64,000 bases of DNA from Alectoria sarmentosa (GCA_009733775.1 WOGZ01000019.1:62001-126000); one strand, 5' to 3'; positions 46,984 to 58,802 are shown, counted from the first letter of the stretch. The notes: a model not told the origin generated them from the sequence alone. Numbers and translations: made by a program.

Positions 46984-47836
46984 GATGGCAAGCGCGAGAG
47001 GAAGAGAAGTTCGGGCTTGAAGGTGGCGATTTGTGAAGGGTTTTTCTGCAAGGCTATAAGTACTCGAAGGTTGCAGATGACAAGCTGTGGAAAATCTGAA
47101 GGATTCTTACCTGTGAGGTTACGCTCTGAAAGCTGCGTTGACTAATCTGAAGAAGAGAAGAGCAATAGAAGGAATAGACTGCATTCTTGGAACAAAGCCA
47201 CAGGGCTCAAGGTGACCGTAGCTGCCCATCTTCTGCTTGCAAGGGTCCAAAGGACAGTGAAACGCTTCAACAAAACTAAGGCTGAGTTCTGGGAATAGAC
47301 CCCCAGGCGTCTTCAAATGCCGGCAAAATGCCCAATGGTCGGCCGCGTAGCACTTATACTTCGCCCGTTGTGTCAAGTTGTGGAGGTTAAGTTCCCAGGA
47401 AAACGTTCCAGGGGGCTTGAAACGCCGGAAGAGTGTCCGATTGGTAGGGCGTGTAGCCGATACTCCCCGACAGGGTCACGTTAAAAAGCGGAAAAGACTG
47501 CACAAAGATTGCGGGATGCAGCCTAGGCTCTCTGTCGAATGAGAAGTCTGTTAAGCCAACCATCAAGAATTTCGGCCGCGGCTCGAGATTTTGGACTCAT
47601 ATTGAATGACACGAAGTCACAAGGATGAGTCAGAGACCGCCATAGAGCTGCGGGATAGGGCCTCAATCTCTCGCTCGAGCCACGTTGGGAACCGGGCAAG
47701 CCTGCCAGCAAAGGATAGCACACAGCCCTTGTTTCTTGCGCAAGTCACATTCAAGAACTGGACAGACTTCCGGAAATTTGCGGCATGTGACTCATGAGTT
47801 TCGGCCAATGTGGAGTTGGGTGCCCCTCCTTTCCCA
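46984..47836. other. intergenic with diverged direct repeat
   Basis: About 850 bases. It contains a diverged tandem duplication of about 100 bases (near 47290-47390 and 47395-47495; separate entry). Minus-strand frames here carry no recognised motif. Confidence 0.3.
47290..47495. repeat. diverged direct repeat, two units of about 100 bp
   Basis: The two units line up over blocks such as caggcgtcttcaaatgccgg / agggggcttgaaacgccgg, aatggtcggccgcgtagc / attggtagggcgtgtagc and cttcgcccgttgtgtcaa / ctccccgacagggtcac. Identity is moderate by eye and the boundaries are approximate. Confidence 0.35.
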
Positions 47837-48781
47837 TCATCCTTTTCCCCTCCCACTCCTGGTCCTGCCTTTCTCCTTCACAGGCAACTTATCCCTCCAC
47901 GGATCGTAAGGCGAAGCTATGATATGCTCCGGCGCTCTCTGCTTGGTTTTCAAGTCGGCGTCCCTCAGTGGCTGTCCTGCCACTGGTCTCGACCGTTGCT
48001 CCTCGTGTAACTTGTCGAGTGATTTGCCCACGATGTGGTATTTTGCCCAGTTGATCGGCGGCATACGTACTACGTTCTGCTCTGACGGAATCTCACCGAA
48101 CGCTTTACTGGTGTCTGCCGTAGACTGGTATTCTTCATCTCCGGAGTCATCCATGTCCCCACCATCTTCTACGTCGTCTGCCGGGCCCCCTTCCCGCTCC
48201 CATTTACGTCCAGAGTCCACAACGTTCAAGCCATCCTGCACCTCCCCCACAGGTCCTAGAATATCCCGCATCCCTCGTGCCCTGATCTTCCCACTCGCAA
48301 TATCCCTAGCGAAAGCTTCTGGGTTGGCTACAGCGGCTTCCTTCTGCTTTTCCAGCGTCTGCATATCTCGCAAAGCTTGCTGGCGCTGTAACTGTAGAAT
48401 AGACATAGCTGCGCGTAGGGCAATAGCGTCAGAGTTGGTAGACTCGCTTATAGGAACAGGCTGAGGCGGTTCTGGCATCTGAGCGGTGGGAGGCGGGCGT
48501 GTGGAAGGTAAGGGGGCGTAGGAATTTGAGGCCTGCGGAGGCGGGACATATGAGAGTCGTGGGTCATGCGGAGGCGCGTAGGGATACTGTTTGTGATTCT
48601 TGTTGTAGCTGTTATTATTCGCAGCAGCAGCTTCCGTATAGGTAGCTGGCAGGGAGTTGGACATGGTGGGCGTTATGGGGGAGTAGGGTGGTGCTGCTGG
48701 AGACGGTGGACGTGAACCTGGTTGCTGATCATTGTGTAGAGGATCTGGAGAGCTGGGAGGAATGCTCAGAGTGGGCATCAT
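47837..48781 (-). CDS. conserved fungal protein of unknown function
   Basis: Single-exon frame, 314 aa (MMPTLSIPPSSP; a second Met follows immediately). The first 110 residues are Pro/Ser/Asn/Tyr-rich and disordered. A helical block follows: AIALRAAMSILQLQRQQALR, DMQTLEKQKEAAVANPEAFA and SGKIRARGMRD. Then an acidic linker (DDVEDGGDMDDSGDEEYQ) and a C-terminal conserved-looking motif VVRMPPINWAKYHIVGKSLD, LDKLHEEQRSRPVAG, ASPYDPWRDKLP. I recall this arrangement (helical middle plus PPINWAKY and HEEQRxRP) from other filamentous fungi but cannot name a function. It ends in a basic tail (GRTRSGRGKG), possibly nuclear. Confidence 0.7.
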   Translation of the reverse strand: MMPTLSIPPSSPDPLHNDQQPGSRPPSPAAPPYSPITPTMSNSLPATYTEAAAANNNSYNKNHKQYPYAPPHDPRLSYVPPPQASNSYAPLPSTRPPPTAQMPEPPQPVPISESTNSDAIALRAAMSILQLQRQQALRDMQTLEKQKEAAVANPEAFARDIASGKIRARGMRDILGPVGEVQDGLNVVDSGRKWEREGGPADDVEDGGDMDDSGDEEYQSTADTSKAFGEIPSEQNVVRMPPINWAKYHIVGKSLDKLHEEQRSRPVAGQPLRDADLKTKQRAPEHIIASPYDPWRDKLPVKEKGRTRSGRGKG

Positions 48782-49246
48782 GAGACGCTGAATTTCCTGG
48801 TATGAGGTGAGGTTGAAAGTGGAGGAGCCGTTGGGACGGAAGGGGAAGGTCTGGCGAGGAATGGATTTAGTGCGGGAGTCGAGTCACAATTTTGCTTGGG
48901 CTGATGGGCGGAGAAGGCAATTGCGAATCACCCTGCAGAAATGGCACCATGGCAGTAGAATTACTGATTTTGTTGACTAAGAGCAGGAGCCAAGTCCTTT
49001 TTATATACGGTCCCTCGAACGTGCTCCCTTCATGACCTGTACATCTCCAGGGTATCTAGCAAACAGCAAACAACAAACGCTTACATACACTGCGACCACG
49101 CTCAAAATCAGTCCCAAAATAGTAACACTGTAATCATCTCGGATGCACCGCTCAGGATGGCAATAGAAAGGAAGTAGCACGGTACGAAGCTTCGTTAAGA
49201 TCAATGGAGTACTCCGATGTCTGGCCAAGCAGCATAATAAACGGCG
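48782..49246. other. intergenic
   Basis: About 465 bases between two minus-strand genes. Promoter of the 47837 gene and 3' end of the next are expected; nothing else is seen. Confidence 0.3.
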
Positions 49247-50701
49247 TTACTTTTTGAACAAAGCCATCCGACTCTTCCTCCTCAAAGACAGTCCACCCTC
49301 AGGTGTGGGTGTTATGATCCTCTCCGCCTCCGCATTGACATCATCGGTTGCGTGTTCAGAAGATCGCCATGGCGGTGCAAATTGATTCTTCAAGTTCATT
49401 CCCAACCCCAGTCTCTCCCGCGTAGAGTTGTGTCTGACAGGCATATTTGCAGATGAGCCTGTATTCGGGAAATAGGAAGCGAGTGCTGGACGTGGGGATG
49501 GAGTGCTCTGAGTAGGTGCTTCCCTGCGAAGTATAGAGCTGGAATGGAACTCTGCTCCTGACGTGTTTGGGCGTTGATCGCTAGGCAAGAGAGGAGTGGG
49601 TCTGGGTTTCCGTTTCGCTGCAGCTGGAGGACCGAGGATGTTGGCCCCAGCTGACTTCACAGTAACTTCTTCGGCAGACAACGGTAGGTCCAGTAGAGCG
49701 GTCTCGGCGTTCTCTTGAGGACTCGACCCTGATTTCGGTGAGGCGAGGCTCATGAATGGTAATGGTACATCCGGTGTGGCAGGCGTTGAGTCGTAAGGTG
49801 TGAGCATTGGCGAGTATGAGAGAGCAGGTGGATTTGGTGAGCCAAAGCGACTCGGCGGAGACAGCTCCGTGAGCGGCAACGGAGTCACAGGCGGGCGAGG
49901 AGGGTCGTGTGGGGTGAAGACCGAACTCTGTTGTAGCGGAGGGGCACTCCAGGATGATGTAGACCGAGATGTCGTAGGCCTATGCTCGGCAGCAAAATCT
50001 ATGACGCAGCTTGCACTGTGGTTGCTATTGGACTCCCAGCCGTAGAGTTCAGCCAAATTATTGCTGCTGCCGCTCTGCATTGATAGTCCACTCATAGTAC
50101 CACGGCTGAGACGTTTTCTCGACGAATCTGCCGACGATGTAGGCCTATGTTCGGATCCTCCTGACCTTGAAGTGCCGAGCTGCCGGCTCCATTCTGACGT
50201 TGACTGCCTCGTCGCGTCGTGCTGCTTCTCCTTCTCCTTCAATGTTTGCGGAACACCGTCCCATTTCGAGTTGACTTTGGGGACCGTGGCCGGCAGCTTG
50301 GTCAATGACACGCCTGGCATCCCGACCGCAGTGACTCGGCCACCGCCCTGCTTCATCAACTGCCGCTGATAATCATGTAAAGCCTGTGACGAGGGTTCCT
50401 TGACGCTGAACAGACCTGAAAAGAATTTTGACCGTTTCTTTGGAGGGTTGGGCGAAGTCTTGGAAGATCTTGACGACGAAGCAAACGAGGACTGTCTCGG
50501 GCTGGAAGGGAGAGACATGTCAGAGGGCGGAGACCGTGGCGAAGGGCAGCAACTGGAGTTGAGCGGCGAAGAGGGAGTGGTGGACGCTGTGGACCGTGAT
50601 AATCCGGTGGATGCAGAGCCGACAGACTCGGTATCGCATGATTTAGTCCGATATGATAATTTGGGTAGTCTATTAGGCTGCGTGGGGATCAAAGATGCCA
50701 T
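49247..50701 (-). CDS. conserved fungal Ser/Pro-rich protein of unknown function
   Basis: Single-exon frame. ATG 50701 (MASLIPTQPNRLPKLSYRT, 484 aa) is preferred over the one at 50734. The protein is Ser/Thr/Pro-rich almost throughout. The most conserved-looking blocks are PKKRSKFFSGLFSVKEPSSQ, ALHDYQRQLMKQGG and VPKVNSKWDGVPQTLKEKEK, after which come YGWESNSNHSASCVIDFAAE and a C-terminal basic end (LSLRRKSRMALFKK). No enzyme motif is present. Numerous SP/TP sites suggest a phosphorylated cytoplasmic or cortical regulator, which is inference. The intron-free length and codon use look normal for the neighbourhood. Confidence 0.75.
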   Translation of the reverse strand: MASLIPTQPNRLPKLSYRTKSCDTESVGSASTGLSRSTASTTPSSPLNSSCCPSPRSPPSDMSLPSSPRQSSFASSSRSSKTSPNPPKKRSKFFSGLFSVKEPSSQALHDYQRQLMKQGGGRVTAVGMPGVSLTKLPATVPKVNSKWDGVPQTLKEKEKQHDATRQSTSEWSRQLGTSRSGGSEHRPTSSADSSRKRLSRGTMSGLSMQSGSSNNLAELYGWESNSNHSASCVIDFAAEHRPTTSRSTSSWSAPPLQQSSVFTPHDPPRPPVTPLPLTELSPPSRFGSPNPPALSYSPMLTPYDSTPATPDVPLPFMSLASPKSGSSPQENAETALLDLPLSAEEVTVKSAGANILGPPAAAKRKPRPTPLLPSDQRPNTSGAEFHSSSILRREAPTQSTPSPRPALASYFPNTGSSANMPVRHNSTRERLGLGMNLKNQFAPPWRSSEHATDDVNAEAERIITPTPEGGLSLRRKSRMALFKK

Positions 50702-52189
50702 TATGAGCGCCCCCACGTGGGAGGGTCCGCCCACTGTGGATCAAAGCCACTGTGGAGAGTGGGTGTCGGAAGAATTGGGCGAAATGGGGGCACCGTAGGC
50801 AAAAGTGATTTTCTTTCCGGCCAGAGGCCGCGTGTAAAATCCTCGATTGGCCCGCGAGGATCAGCGGGAATAGGGCTCTTATAGTAGTACTTGTTACAGA
50901 AAGGACGGATGGGAAGCAAAGAGCTGTGGTTGGAAAGGCACAATTGCGTTGTTTCACTGAGAAAAATGAAAGAGCTTTCGTTGGAGAGGCACGGTTGCGT
51001 TGTTTCACTTTGACTGAGGAAGAAGAAAGAGGGAGAGATTGGGGGTGAGGAATAGAAGAGGAGTTGTTGAGCCAAAGACGGAGCCGTGGTGATGAGGAGA
51101 CAGACTAATTACTTGATGAAGCGAAAGAAGGGGTGTCGCCGACCATGTCCCCACCATTAGATTCACCATGCATAAGGTAATGTTGATTGTCTAGGCTCTG
51201 GCCTTGGCCAAAGAAAGCAAAGCGTCGCACTCGTGAGGCTGGAGGCATCAATAGGGGAGTGTGGGGCGTTTGGGCGCTGCGGACGTTGCTGAAGGGCTGA
51301 AAATGCCAAATTTAGCGGCTACAGTACGGAAGTTACACCGAATGACCGGTGCAACAGCTTCTGGGTTGGAATTAAATGGGATTAACCGGGATTGGATCAT
51401 TGGATAGAAAGGCCGCGGCATGCAAGTTGAGAAAGCAAAGTGCAGATTTTTGTGAATTGGTAACGGCATTTCCATATGGAATCCTGGGAAGAAAATAAAT
51501 TCCCCACTTTCACACATTGCATGATCGGCAGATCTCATTTTAGCTTAAGATTGTATATCGATGCTACTGTTTGGAAATGTTTGTTCAGTCGGTGCTTTTG
51601 TTGGATTTGCACAGGGATCAAGGCCCGTCGGGATAATCTGCCAAGTGCCAAGACAGGCCGAGTCGGCGTCCAGCTGGCGTAAGACGGTAAGAGTGATAGA
51701 GTAGACCATGTGTTCTAGACCTCGAACATGGCGCCACTGATGACATTTGGATCCGTTGGAATTGTCAATATTGATAGTCAATAGTAATTGTCTTCCCATA
51801 CATGATCTATCTGACAGGATGATTCTGCCAAGTTAGTCCTTCCTCTCTCCTTCAACTTTAGCTTAGGTTGTGCATCATTCCGCGTGCATTGCATTTGCAT
51901 GGACGTTTGGCTGCAGCAGCGTACACATCAGCATATCCACTCCACCTTTGTCGAGCAACTGCAGGCGTATGCATACGGAAGATCAACAGGATCGACAACG
52001 TCAATTCTGCATGAACCAGATGAAAAAACCAAGCGATTGGCTGAGCCTAATTGTAATAAATGCCAAATGCCAAATGCTAAATAATGATCTGTAGGCGCGC
52101 TTATTATTGCTTCCAAGTCTGATTGGATTGCCGAATGCCGGAGGAGGTGACCGAGGCTGCAGGCACCGCTGAGAGTGGTTGTCCTTGCA
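50702..52189. other. intergenic between gene block and transposon
   Basis: About 1.5 kb. Two near copies of a short unit occur at 50895-51005 (ctgtggttggaaaggcac / ctttcgttggagaggcac with aattgcgttgtttcactgag / ggttgcgttgtttcactttg). No gene is supported. Confidence 0.35.
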
Positions 52190-52197
52190 TAAATATA
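52190..52197. repeat. 8-bp target-site duplication, left copy
   Basis: TAAATATA lies directly before the left terminal inverted repeat and is repeated exactly at 59908-59915 after the right one. Confidence 0.8.
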
Positions 52198-52307
52198 GGC
52201 GAGCACTACGCGTATACCCCCTATCTGATAGGCGTATACCCCCATGTTTGTTAGGCGTATACCCCCCCAGATCCAGTTAACTGATATCAAGACGCTAATT
52301 CGATCGA
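52198..52307 (+). repeat. left terminal inverted repeat with three direct repeats
   Basis: Matches the reverse complement of 59797-59907 from GGC(G/T)(A/G)GCACTACGCGTATACCCCC through cagatccagtta and gctaa...cgatcg. Within it, gcgtataccccc occurs three times, starting at 52210, 52232 and 52255, spaced 22 and 23 bp (about two helical turns), a layout suiting transposase binding sites. Confidence 0.85.
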
Positions 52308-52862
52308 GTAAGCTTCGCGCGGAGATAATCGCGGGGATGTTTTATAATAATAATGTAGTAATAAAGCAAATCTTCTCGAGCCTCTTTTTGTAAAATGAAA
52401 TAAAGATATCAGACGATTTCAAATCGTCGAATAGCGAGGTTTTTCAATCATTTTTTTATGATTGCATTTGATTGATTAACGAGTTTCTTTAATTATTATT
52501 AAAAATACGTTTATTGTATTCAAATGTGCATTATTTGCCAGATAGCCTTTTACAATTAAAAAGAATTAAACATAATCTCATTGTCTTTTATATATGTTGA
52601 TATCGTAATATTTCGTTGTCGCTCTTCTCGTGTAATCGTAAATTCTTTATCTCGTTGTCGTGATGATTATTATATAATTCATATACTCATTTTTCGTGTA
52701 ACATCTTATATAACATTTTTTTCTTTTATAATAATAACGTTTATAATTTTAAAGAACTTATTAACAATAATTATATCTTTTTGATTAATTATCTAATCGA
52801 TTATAATAATTATTTTCTAATATCGTTATTATTACAATATATGTTCAAATTAAATAACTCGC

Positions 52863-53044
52863 TATTATGATTTTATTCTTTTTATCTTTTTATTTATTAT
52901 GCGGGGCTCGATCGAGTTTAACGTATTTTGACACTTATTTATATATATATACGAATTTCTTATTTTACATAAATCCTCATAAATAAAATTTTATTTATAT
53001 CGAATTCATATACATTATTCTGATTCTACGTTCGTTTTTTAATA
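52863..53044 (+). repeat. 5' LTR of copy 1 (RIP-like mutated)
   Basis: Aligns without gaps to the 3' LTR at 55194-55375. The differences I checked base by base over the first 120 positions are C-to-T or G-to-A, including loss of the terminal TGTCA (now TATTA) and TGACA (now TAATA). Confidence 0.85.
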
Positions 53045-53522
53045 TAATTTTATCTATCTTTCTTGATAGCGATAACGTTCAATTGTTGAAAAGTCTTTTT
53101 TAACGTTTTAAGTAAGAACACAAACAAATAAAACATCAAATAAGATATAAATAAAACATTAAATAAAACATTAAGCAAGACATCAAGTAAACAAGATATC
53201 AAAATATCAAATAAAAGACATTATAATCAAATTTATAAACGGCTATATTAAATAAGAGAATTATTACATCGATTTCGATGCGAAGAAGAAACTTTATGCG
53301 AAACTTTATGCGAAACAAAAACACATTAAACAACACATTTATTTTCAAAAAAATCATATAATTATTGCTCAGAAAAATTAAGAGATAAAATCGACAATTC
53401 AATAATTACATAATTAGATTCAATAATTTTAAATTTAATTGCAATAAAAGGTTAACACATTTTATCGTCTTCGATAACTACGAGATTAATATCGTTTCAC
53501 GATGAAAAAATTGTTCGATTAA

Positions 53523-54641
53523 ATGACTCGATTACAGTTAAAAGAAAAAAAAGAAATGTATAATTTCGATAATGAGCATAAGAAGTTTATAGAAAAGAAA
53601 ATAAAATCTTTATTTCGATATATCAAGAAAGATCTGTTAAGATAAAAATTTACGTCTATTTCTTTAACGCTTAACACAAATATAAATTTAACAAAATAAA
53701 GATTTGCGTTTATCTCTTTAGCATTTAACACGATATTAGATCAAAATTTAATAAAATAAGAATTTGCGTTTGTTTTTTCATTATTTTATATAAAATCAAG
53801 TTTAAAAAACCTAATAGATTCGAGATTTGCGTTTATTTTTCAAGAAATCAATAAAAACTATATTGACGTGAATGAGTTTTATGAAAATGTCTTTAAATAA
53901 AAGATTTGATAATTATATTTATATGTCAAATTTAAAGCAAACGTAATGCTATTTTTTATTAAATAAAGTTATATCGATTATATACGAGATCACTATAAAT
54001 TAATTGCATTTGACATCATTAAAACACGATATTTAAATAAAAATAACACGAATTTCTACGTTATCGCTCAAAAAATGTTTAAAGATCTTAATAATATATA
54101 CGTCGAATTTAATTTATACGAGATCGTAAATGCGACACTTTATGATCTCAATTTCAATATAAAAAAGAAAATTTTTAACGAATTTTTAATCAAATATATA
54201 ACGATCATTGCATTTTTATAATTATTCGAACAATAAAAAATTTCACATATAACACGTATTATCACACGTCGTCTTCGATGATATATTATAAATCAAAAGT
54301 CTAAGGTCTTCAAGGATTATATCAAACAATTTCATTAATGCGACATCAATTTACGTCTTATAAATCGATAATATCAACACGAACACGATAAAAGTCACGC
54401 AAATCATCGTCAAAATGATGAATACAATACGGACTCATCATATACAAGCAAGACATCAAATAAAAATGAATCAAAAGGTTACTATGAAACGAATAAACAT
54501 TCAAAAGAAACCCTCGAATTACTACGTCAGCAAGACAAATGCTTTCGTTATCAAAAGATCGGCCACATGATTATGAATGAGAATACATCATGCAAAGGCA
54601 AAAAGAACAATTGGAAGAAGAAGGCTGTTGAGAAGGACTGA
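53523..54641 (+). pseudogene. gag-like relic of LTR element copy 1
   Basis: A frame starting near 53523 reads LQLKEKKEMYNFDNEHKKF and IKSLFRYIKKDL before a stop, matching the better-preserved copy 2. At 54540-54641 another open piece holds the zinc-knuckle remnant KCFRYQKIGHMIMNENTSCK and a basic tail to a TGA at 54639; the second knuckle Cys is Tyr (TGT to TAT). In between, stops occur throughout. Nucleocapsid-type RNA binding is the expected ancestral role. Confidence 0.6.
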
Positions 54642-55193
54642 CATCGAGGCCTGCTCCAGGCCTCCACCAGGCCTACTATCTCTACCATCTCCAGGCAGAT
54701 GCCTGCATCAGGCCTACTATCCCTACCATCTCCAGACAGATCCACAGCGCAAACCTACATTCGATTAGCGCATTCCAATCAGCACTCGATCCGGCAAAAC
54801 ATCGGACTTTGCGTTTTTGAACGATTCAGACTCATTCGGATTTTCAAAGCATACAGGCTTTGAAGCGCATGGAGGAACATCAAGTGGTATCACCACTCAA
54901 CACCCTTACATCGGGATCGTTCTCTACCTATTTCCACTTGTTGGCACACCTGTTGGCTACGTCCGGAGCCATTTTTCATGAGATTCGACCCTGAGTTGCG
55001 GTCGGTGGAGGCCTCGAGGATTTGACATCTCATATCAGAAAGTTCATGATTTTTTCGATTCTTCTATTGCCAGCATCCTTCTTTCGATTCTACAGGAGAG
55101 GAAGGCGGAGGTATAAGGCTATCGCTTGGTCTACATCTCCATCTTCTCAACTACATTAGCCATGCGGACATGGCGATTTGAAGGAGGGGGTAG

Positions 55194-55375
55194 TGTCATG
55201 GTTTCACCCTTCCTATCTTCCCACCTACCATGCGGGGCCCGATCGGGCCTAGCGTGTCTTGGCACTTGCCTGCATACACATGCGGGTTTCCCATCCTACA
55301 TAGATCCTCATAGATAGAATTCTATTCATATCGGATCCACATACATCATTCTGATTCTACGTCCGTTCCCTGACA
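55194..55375 (+). repeat. 3' LTR of copy 1 (largely unmutated)
   Basis: 182 bp from tgtcatggtttcaccc to cgttccctgaca. GC content is far above the surroundings. It follows the polypurine tract gaaggagggggtag and is followed by CTCGC, the target duplication. Confidence 0.9.
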
Positions 55376-56473
55376 CTCGCGTTGAATAAATTCCTCAAAA
55401 GTTTATTGAGGAGTACGTTTTTTCTTATTTTTCGTTTCTAAAAATCGATTTAAAGGCTTGATTATAACGGGTTCGTTGACACATAAAAGCTTATTAATAA
55501 TTGTGTTATTATTTTACGCGTTAACATAAAGGTGCGTGTTATCGTCTTTATCAAATCGTCAATAAAAATGAATATTTTCAAATTTCAATATCTCAATTAT
55601 CTCTTGCATTCGTTGTTTTATAATATACGCATACGATAATTTTATGATAATGATAAAGTGTTTAATACACGATCGCATATTATAATTAATAATTTTTATA
55701 TAATGCGATAACATTTATGTGAGAACAAATAACGAGACTTTGATATAAAGGTTTTGAAAAATAAACTTTTTAAGATGTTTAAAAAGACGCATTTTGACCT
55801 CATTATGCTTGATTTTATATAATTAACGTTCGTTTATAAACATTTTATCGATGATTTTATACACGATTTTTAAGTCATTAATAAATAACTCACTTAATTT
55901 CTTTTTCAAATTTTCATTATTTGACTCTTCTTATAAAATCACGCGATTATTAAAATATAAGTTTTAATTGATTTAAAAGGTCACGAATTTCTTTTTTCGA
56001 ATAATCAAGTGATCGACGATATAGTTAATAGCAAACGAAAATTCATTTGCATAATTTTTAAATAAAACATTTTATTCGTGATCAAATTTTTTTTTTGTTT
56101 TTGCGTGTATAATACGATTAAAATCCTTTTTGAAAGTGTTAAATTTTTTTTAATCATTAAAGTATTTGTTGCAATTCGTAATAATGTTATTTTTTATATA
56201 TTAAATACAAAGCATATGCGTTACGTTTGAGAAGACAATTATATATGCATTAATTAAAACTCTTTGAACGTTTATTAATAGCATTTTTAAATAAAGAATG
56301 TCGAGTTTATTATATAACGCTTTGAATTGTTTTATAACTTATACATAATTCGAAATATATTTCGATTTTATGAAAACAAAGTTTATATAAAAAGAAATAT
56401 TGAGAGTTATGACTTCGATGATTATAAAGAGAGAAAGTTTATATTTGTTTATCTTATACATCGCGTTTAATAT

Positions 56474-56666
56474 TATCATAATTTCATCTTTTTTATTTTT
56501 TTATCTATTTTTTTATCTATTATGCGAGGCTCGATCGAGTTTAACGCGGCTTGATATTGCTTATATACTCATATATGCTACTCATTTTATATAAATCTTT
56601 ATAAATAGAATTTTATTTATATCGAACACATATACATTATTCTGATTCTACGTTCGTTTTTTAATA
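56474..56666 (+). repeat. 5' LTR of copy 2 (RIP-like mutated)
   Basis: Gap-free match to 58803-58995 with transition differences such as tgtcatgg to tatcataa and ccctgaca to tttaata-type ends. Confidence 0.85.
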
Positions 56667-57117
56667 TAATTTTATCTATTCTTTTTGATTGCGACGACGT
56701 TTAATCGTTAAAAAGTCTTTTAAACGTCTTAAATAAGAAAACAAGTAAGACTTCAAGTAAAGAAAACAAGTAAGATCTTAAGCAAGACATCAAGCAAAAA
56801 CATTAAATAAGACATTATAATTAAATTTATAAACGATCGTATTATCAAATAAAAGAATTATTACATCGATTTCGATGCGAAAAAGAAACAAAATGCGAAA
56901 CTTTATGCGAAACAAAAACACATTAAATAACATATTTATTGTTCAAGAAAATCGAGAAATGAAATCGATAATTCAATAATTACACAATTAAATTCAATAA
57001 TTTCAGATTTAATTATAATAAGAGATTAACATATTTTATTATTTTCGATAATTACGAGATCAATATCGTTTCACAATCAAAAACTAAGCCAAAAAATTAA
57101 TTAATCAAATAACTCGA

Positions 57118-58290
57118 TTGCAGCCTAAAGAAGAAAAAGAAATATATGATTTCGATAATGAGAGCAAGGAGTCAATGGGGAAGAAAATAAAGTCTCTGTT
57201 ACGACACATTAAAAAAGACATCAAGAAAGGTCTGAGAGGCCTGACAAGACAGAGATTTGCGCCTATCTCTTCAACGTTCAACACTAATAGCGCAGGACAG
57301 AGATTTACGCCTCTCTCTTCAACATTTGATACGAAATCAGACTTAAAAGACTTAATAAAACAAGAATTTGCGTCTATCTCTTCAGCATTCAATACGACAT
57401 TAAATCAAAATCTAACAGAATAAGAATTTAAATCTATCTCTTTATCATTTTACACGAAAACAAATCTGAAAAATTTAACAAATTCGGAATTTGCGTTTAT
57501 TTCTCAAAAAATCAACAAATATTATATTAACGTAAATGAATTTTATAAAAATGTCATTAAATGAGAGGTTTAATAATTACATTTACAAATCAAATTTAAA
57601 ATAAATGTGATGTTTTTTTTTATAAAGCAATCTCGTATTAATTATATACGAAATTATTATAAATTAATTGCATTTGACATTATCAAAATACGATGTTTAA
57701 ATAAAAATAACATGAATTTTTACGTTATCGCTTAAAAAATGCTCGAAGATCTTAATAATATATATAACGAATTTGATTCGTATAAAAAATTCGATACGAG
57801 ACTTTATAATTCGAATTTCAACATAAAAAAGAAAACTTTCGACGAATTTTTAATTAAATACACGACAATCATTACATCTTTACAATTATTCGAATAGCAA
57901 AAGATTTCACATTTGACACGTATTATTACACGTCGTTTTCGATAATACATCATGAGTCAGAAGCTTAAGACCTTCAAGAATTATGTCAAACAACTTCGAC
58001 AATGCGATATTAACTTACGCTTTATAAATCGACAATACGAACACGATGAGAGTCACGCAGGTCATCGTTAGAAATATAATGATTACAATACGAATTCATC
58101 ACATTTAAACAAGACATCAAATAAGAATGAATCAAGAAGAGGATACCATGAAACGAATATACATTCAAAAGAATTTCTCGAACAGTTACGTCAGCAAGGC
58201 AAATGCTTTCGCTGTCAAAAGATCGATCATATAATTATAAATAAGAATACATCATGCAGAGACAAAAAGAACAATTGAAAGGAAAAAGCT
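57118..58290 (+). pseudogene. gag-like relic of LTR element copy 2
   Basis: An open piece at 57118-57423 (101 codons) reads EEKEIYDFDNESKESMGKKI and KSLLRHIKKDIKKGLRGLTR, then an internally repeated motif RFAPISSTFNT / RFTPLSSTFDT / EFASISSAFNT. Later, at 58204, the zinc knuckle CFRCQKIDHIIINKNTSC is seen, with its glycine replaced by Asp and a TGA where copy 1 has Trp. It is a broken gag; the function of the repeated motif is unknown. Confidence 0.6.
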
Positions 58291-58802
58291 GTTGAGAAGA
58301 ATTGACATCGAGGCCTGCTCCAGACCTCCATCAGGCCTACTATCTCTATCATCTCCAGGCAGATTCACAGCGCAAACCTACATTCGATTAGCGCATTTCA
58401 ATCAGCACTCGATCCGACAAAACATCGAACTTTGCGTTTTTGAACGATTCAGCAAAGAATGCGCATGGACTCAAATTTCTACTTTAATAGGAACATCAAG
58501 TGGTATCACCACTCAACACCCTTACTTTAGGATCATTCTCTACCTGGTTCCCATTGTTCACATACCTGTTGGCTACGTCCGGAGCCAATTTTCATGAGAT
58601 TCGACCCTAAGTTGCGGTCGGTGGAGGCCTCGAGGATTTGGCATCCCATACACCAAAAAGTTTTCATGATTCTTTCGATTCTTCCATTGCACCCCATTCT
58701 ACAGGAGAGGATTGCGGAGGTACAAGGTTATTCTTTAGTCTACGTCTCCATCTTCTCAGCTACATTAGTCATGCGGACATGGCGATTTGAAGGAGGGGGT
58801 AA

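Larger units (their letters stand above)
52863..55375 (+). mobile_element. LTR retrotransposon copy 1, gag-only
   Basis: Flanked by a perfect 5-bp duplication CTCGC (52858-52862 and 55376-55380). The 5' LTR (52863-53044) and the 3' LTR (55194-55375) are both 182 bp with no length change, and the 3' copy has canonical TGTCA...TGACA ends. A polypurine tract gaaggaggggg lies just before the 3' LTR. The 2.15-kb interior has remains of one gag-type frame and no reverse transcriptase, integrase or protease motif. It is therefore non-autonomous, like terminal-repeat elements that keep only gag. It is inserted in the outer inverted-repeat transposon. Confidence 0.85.

Noticed and set aside
53199..53731. 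Minus-strand ORFs inside the AT-rich block
   Set aside because: Phe/Ile/Asn/Tyr-rich chance frames antisense to the gag relic, expected in RIP-like AT-rich DNA.
55376..56473. The two LTR elements as one tandem duplication
   Set aside because: Different LTR lengths (182 and 193 bp) and different target duplications show separate insertions.
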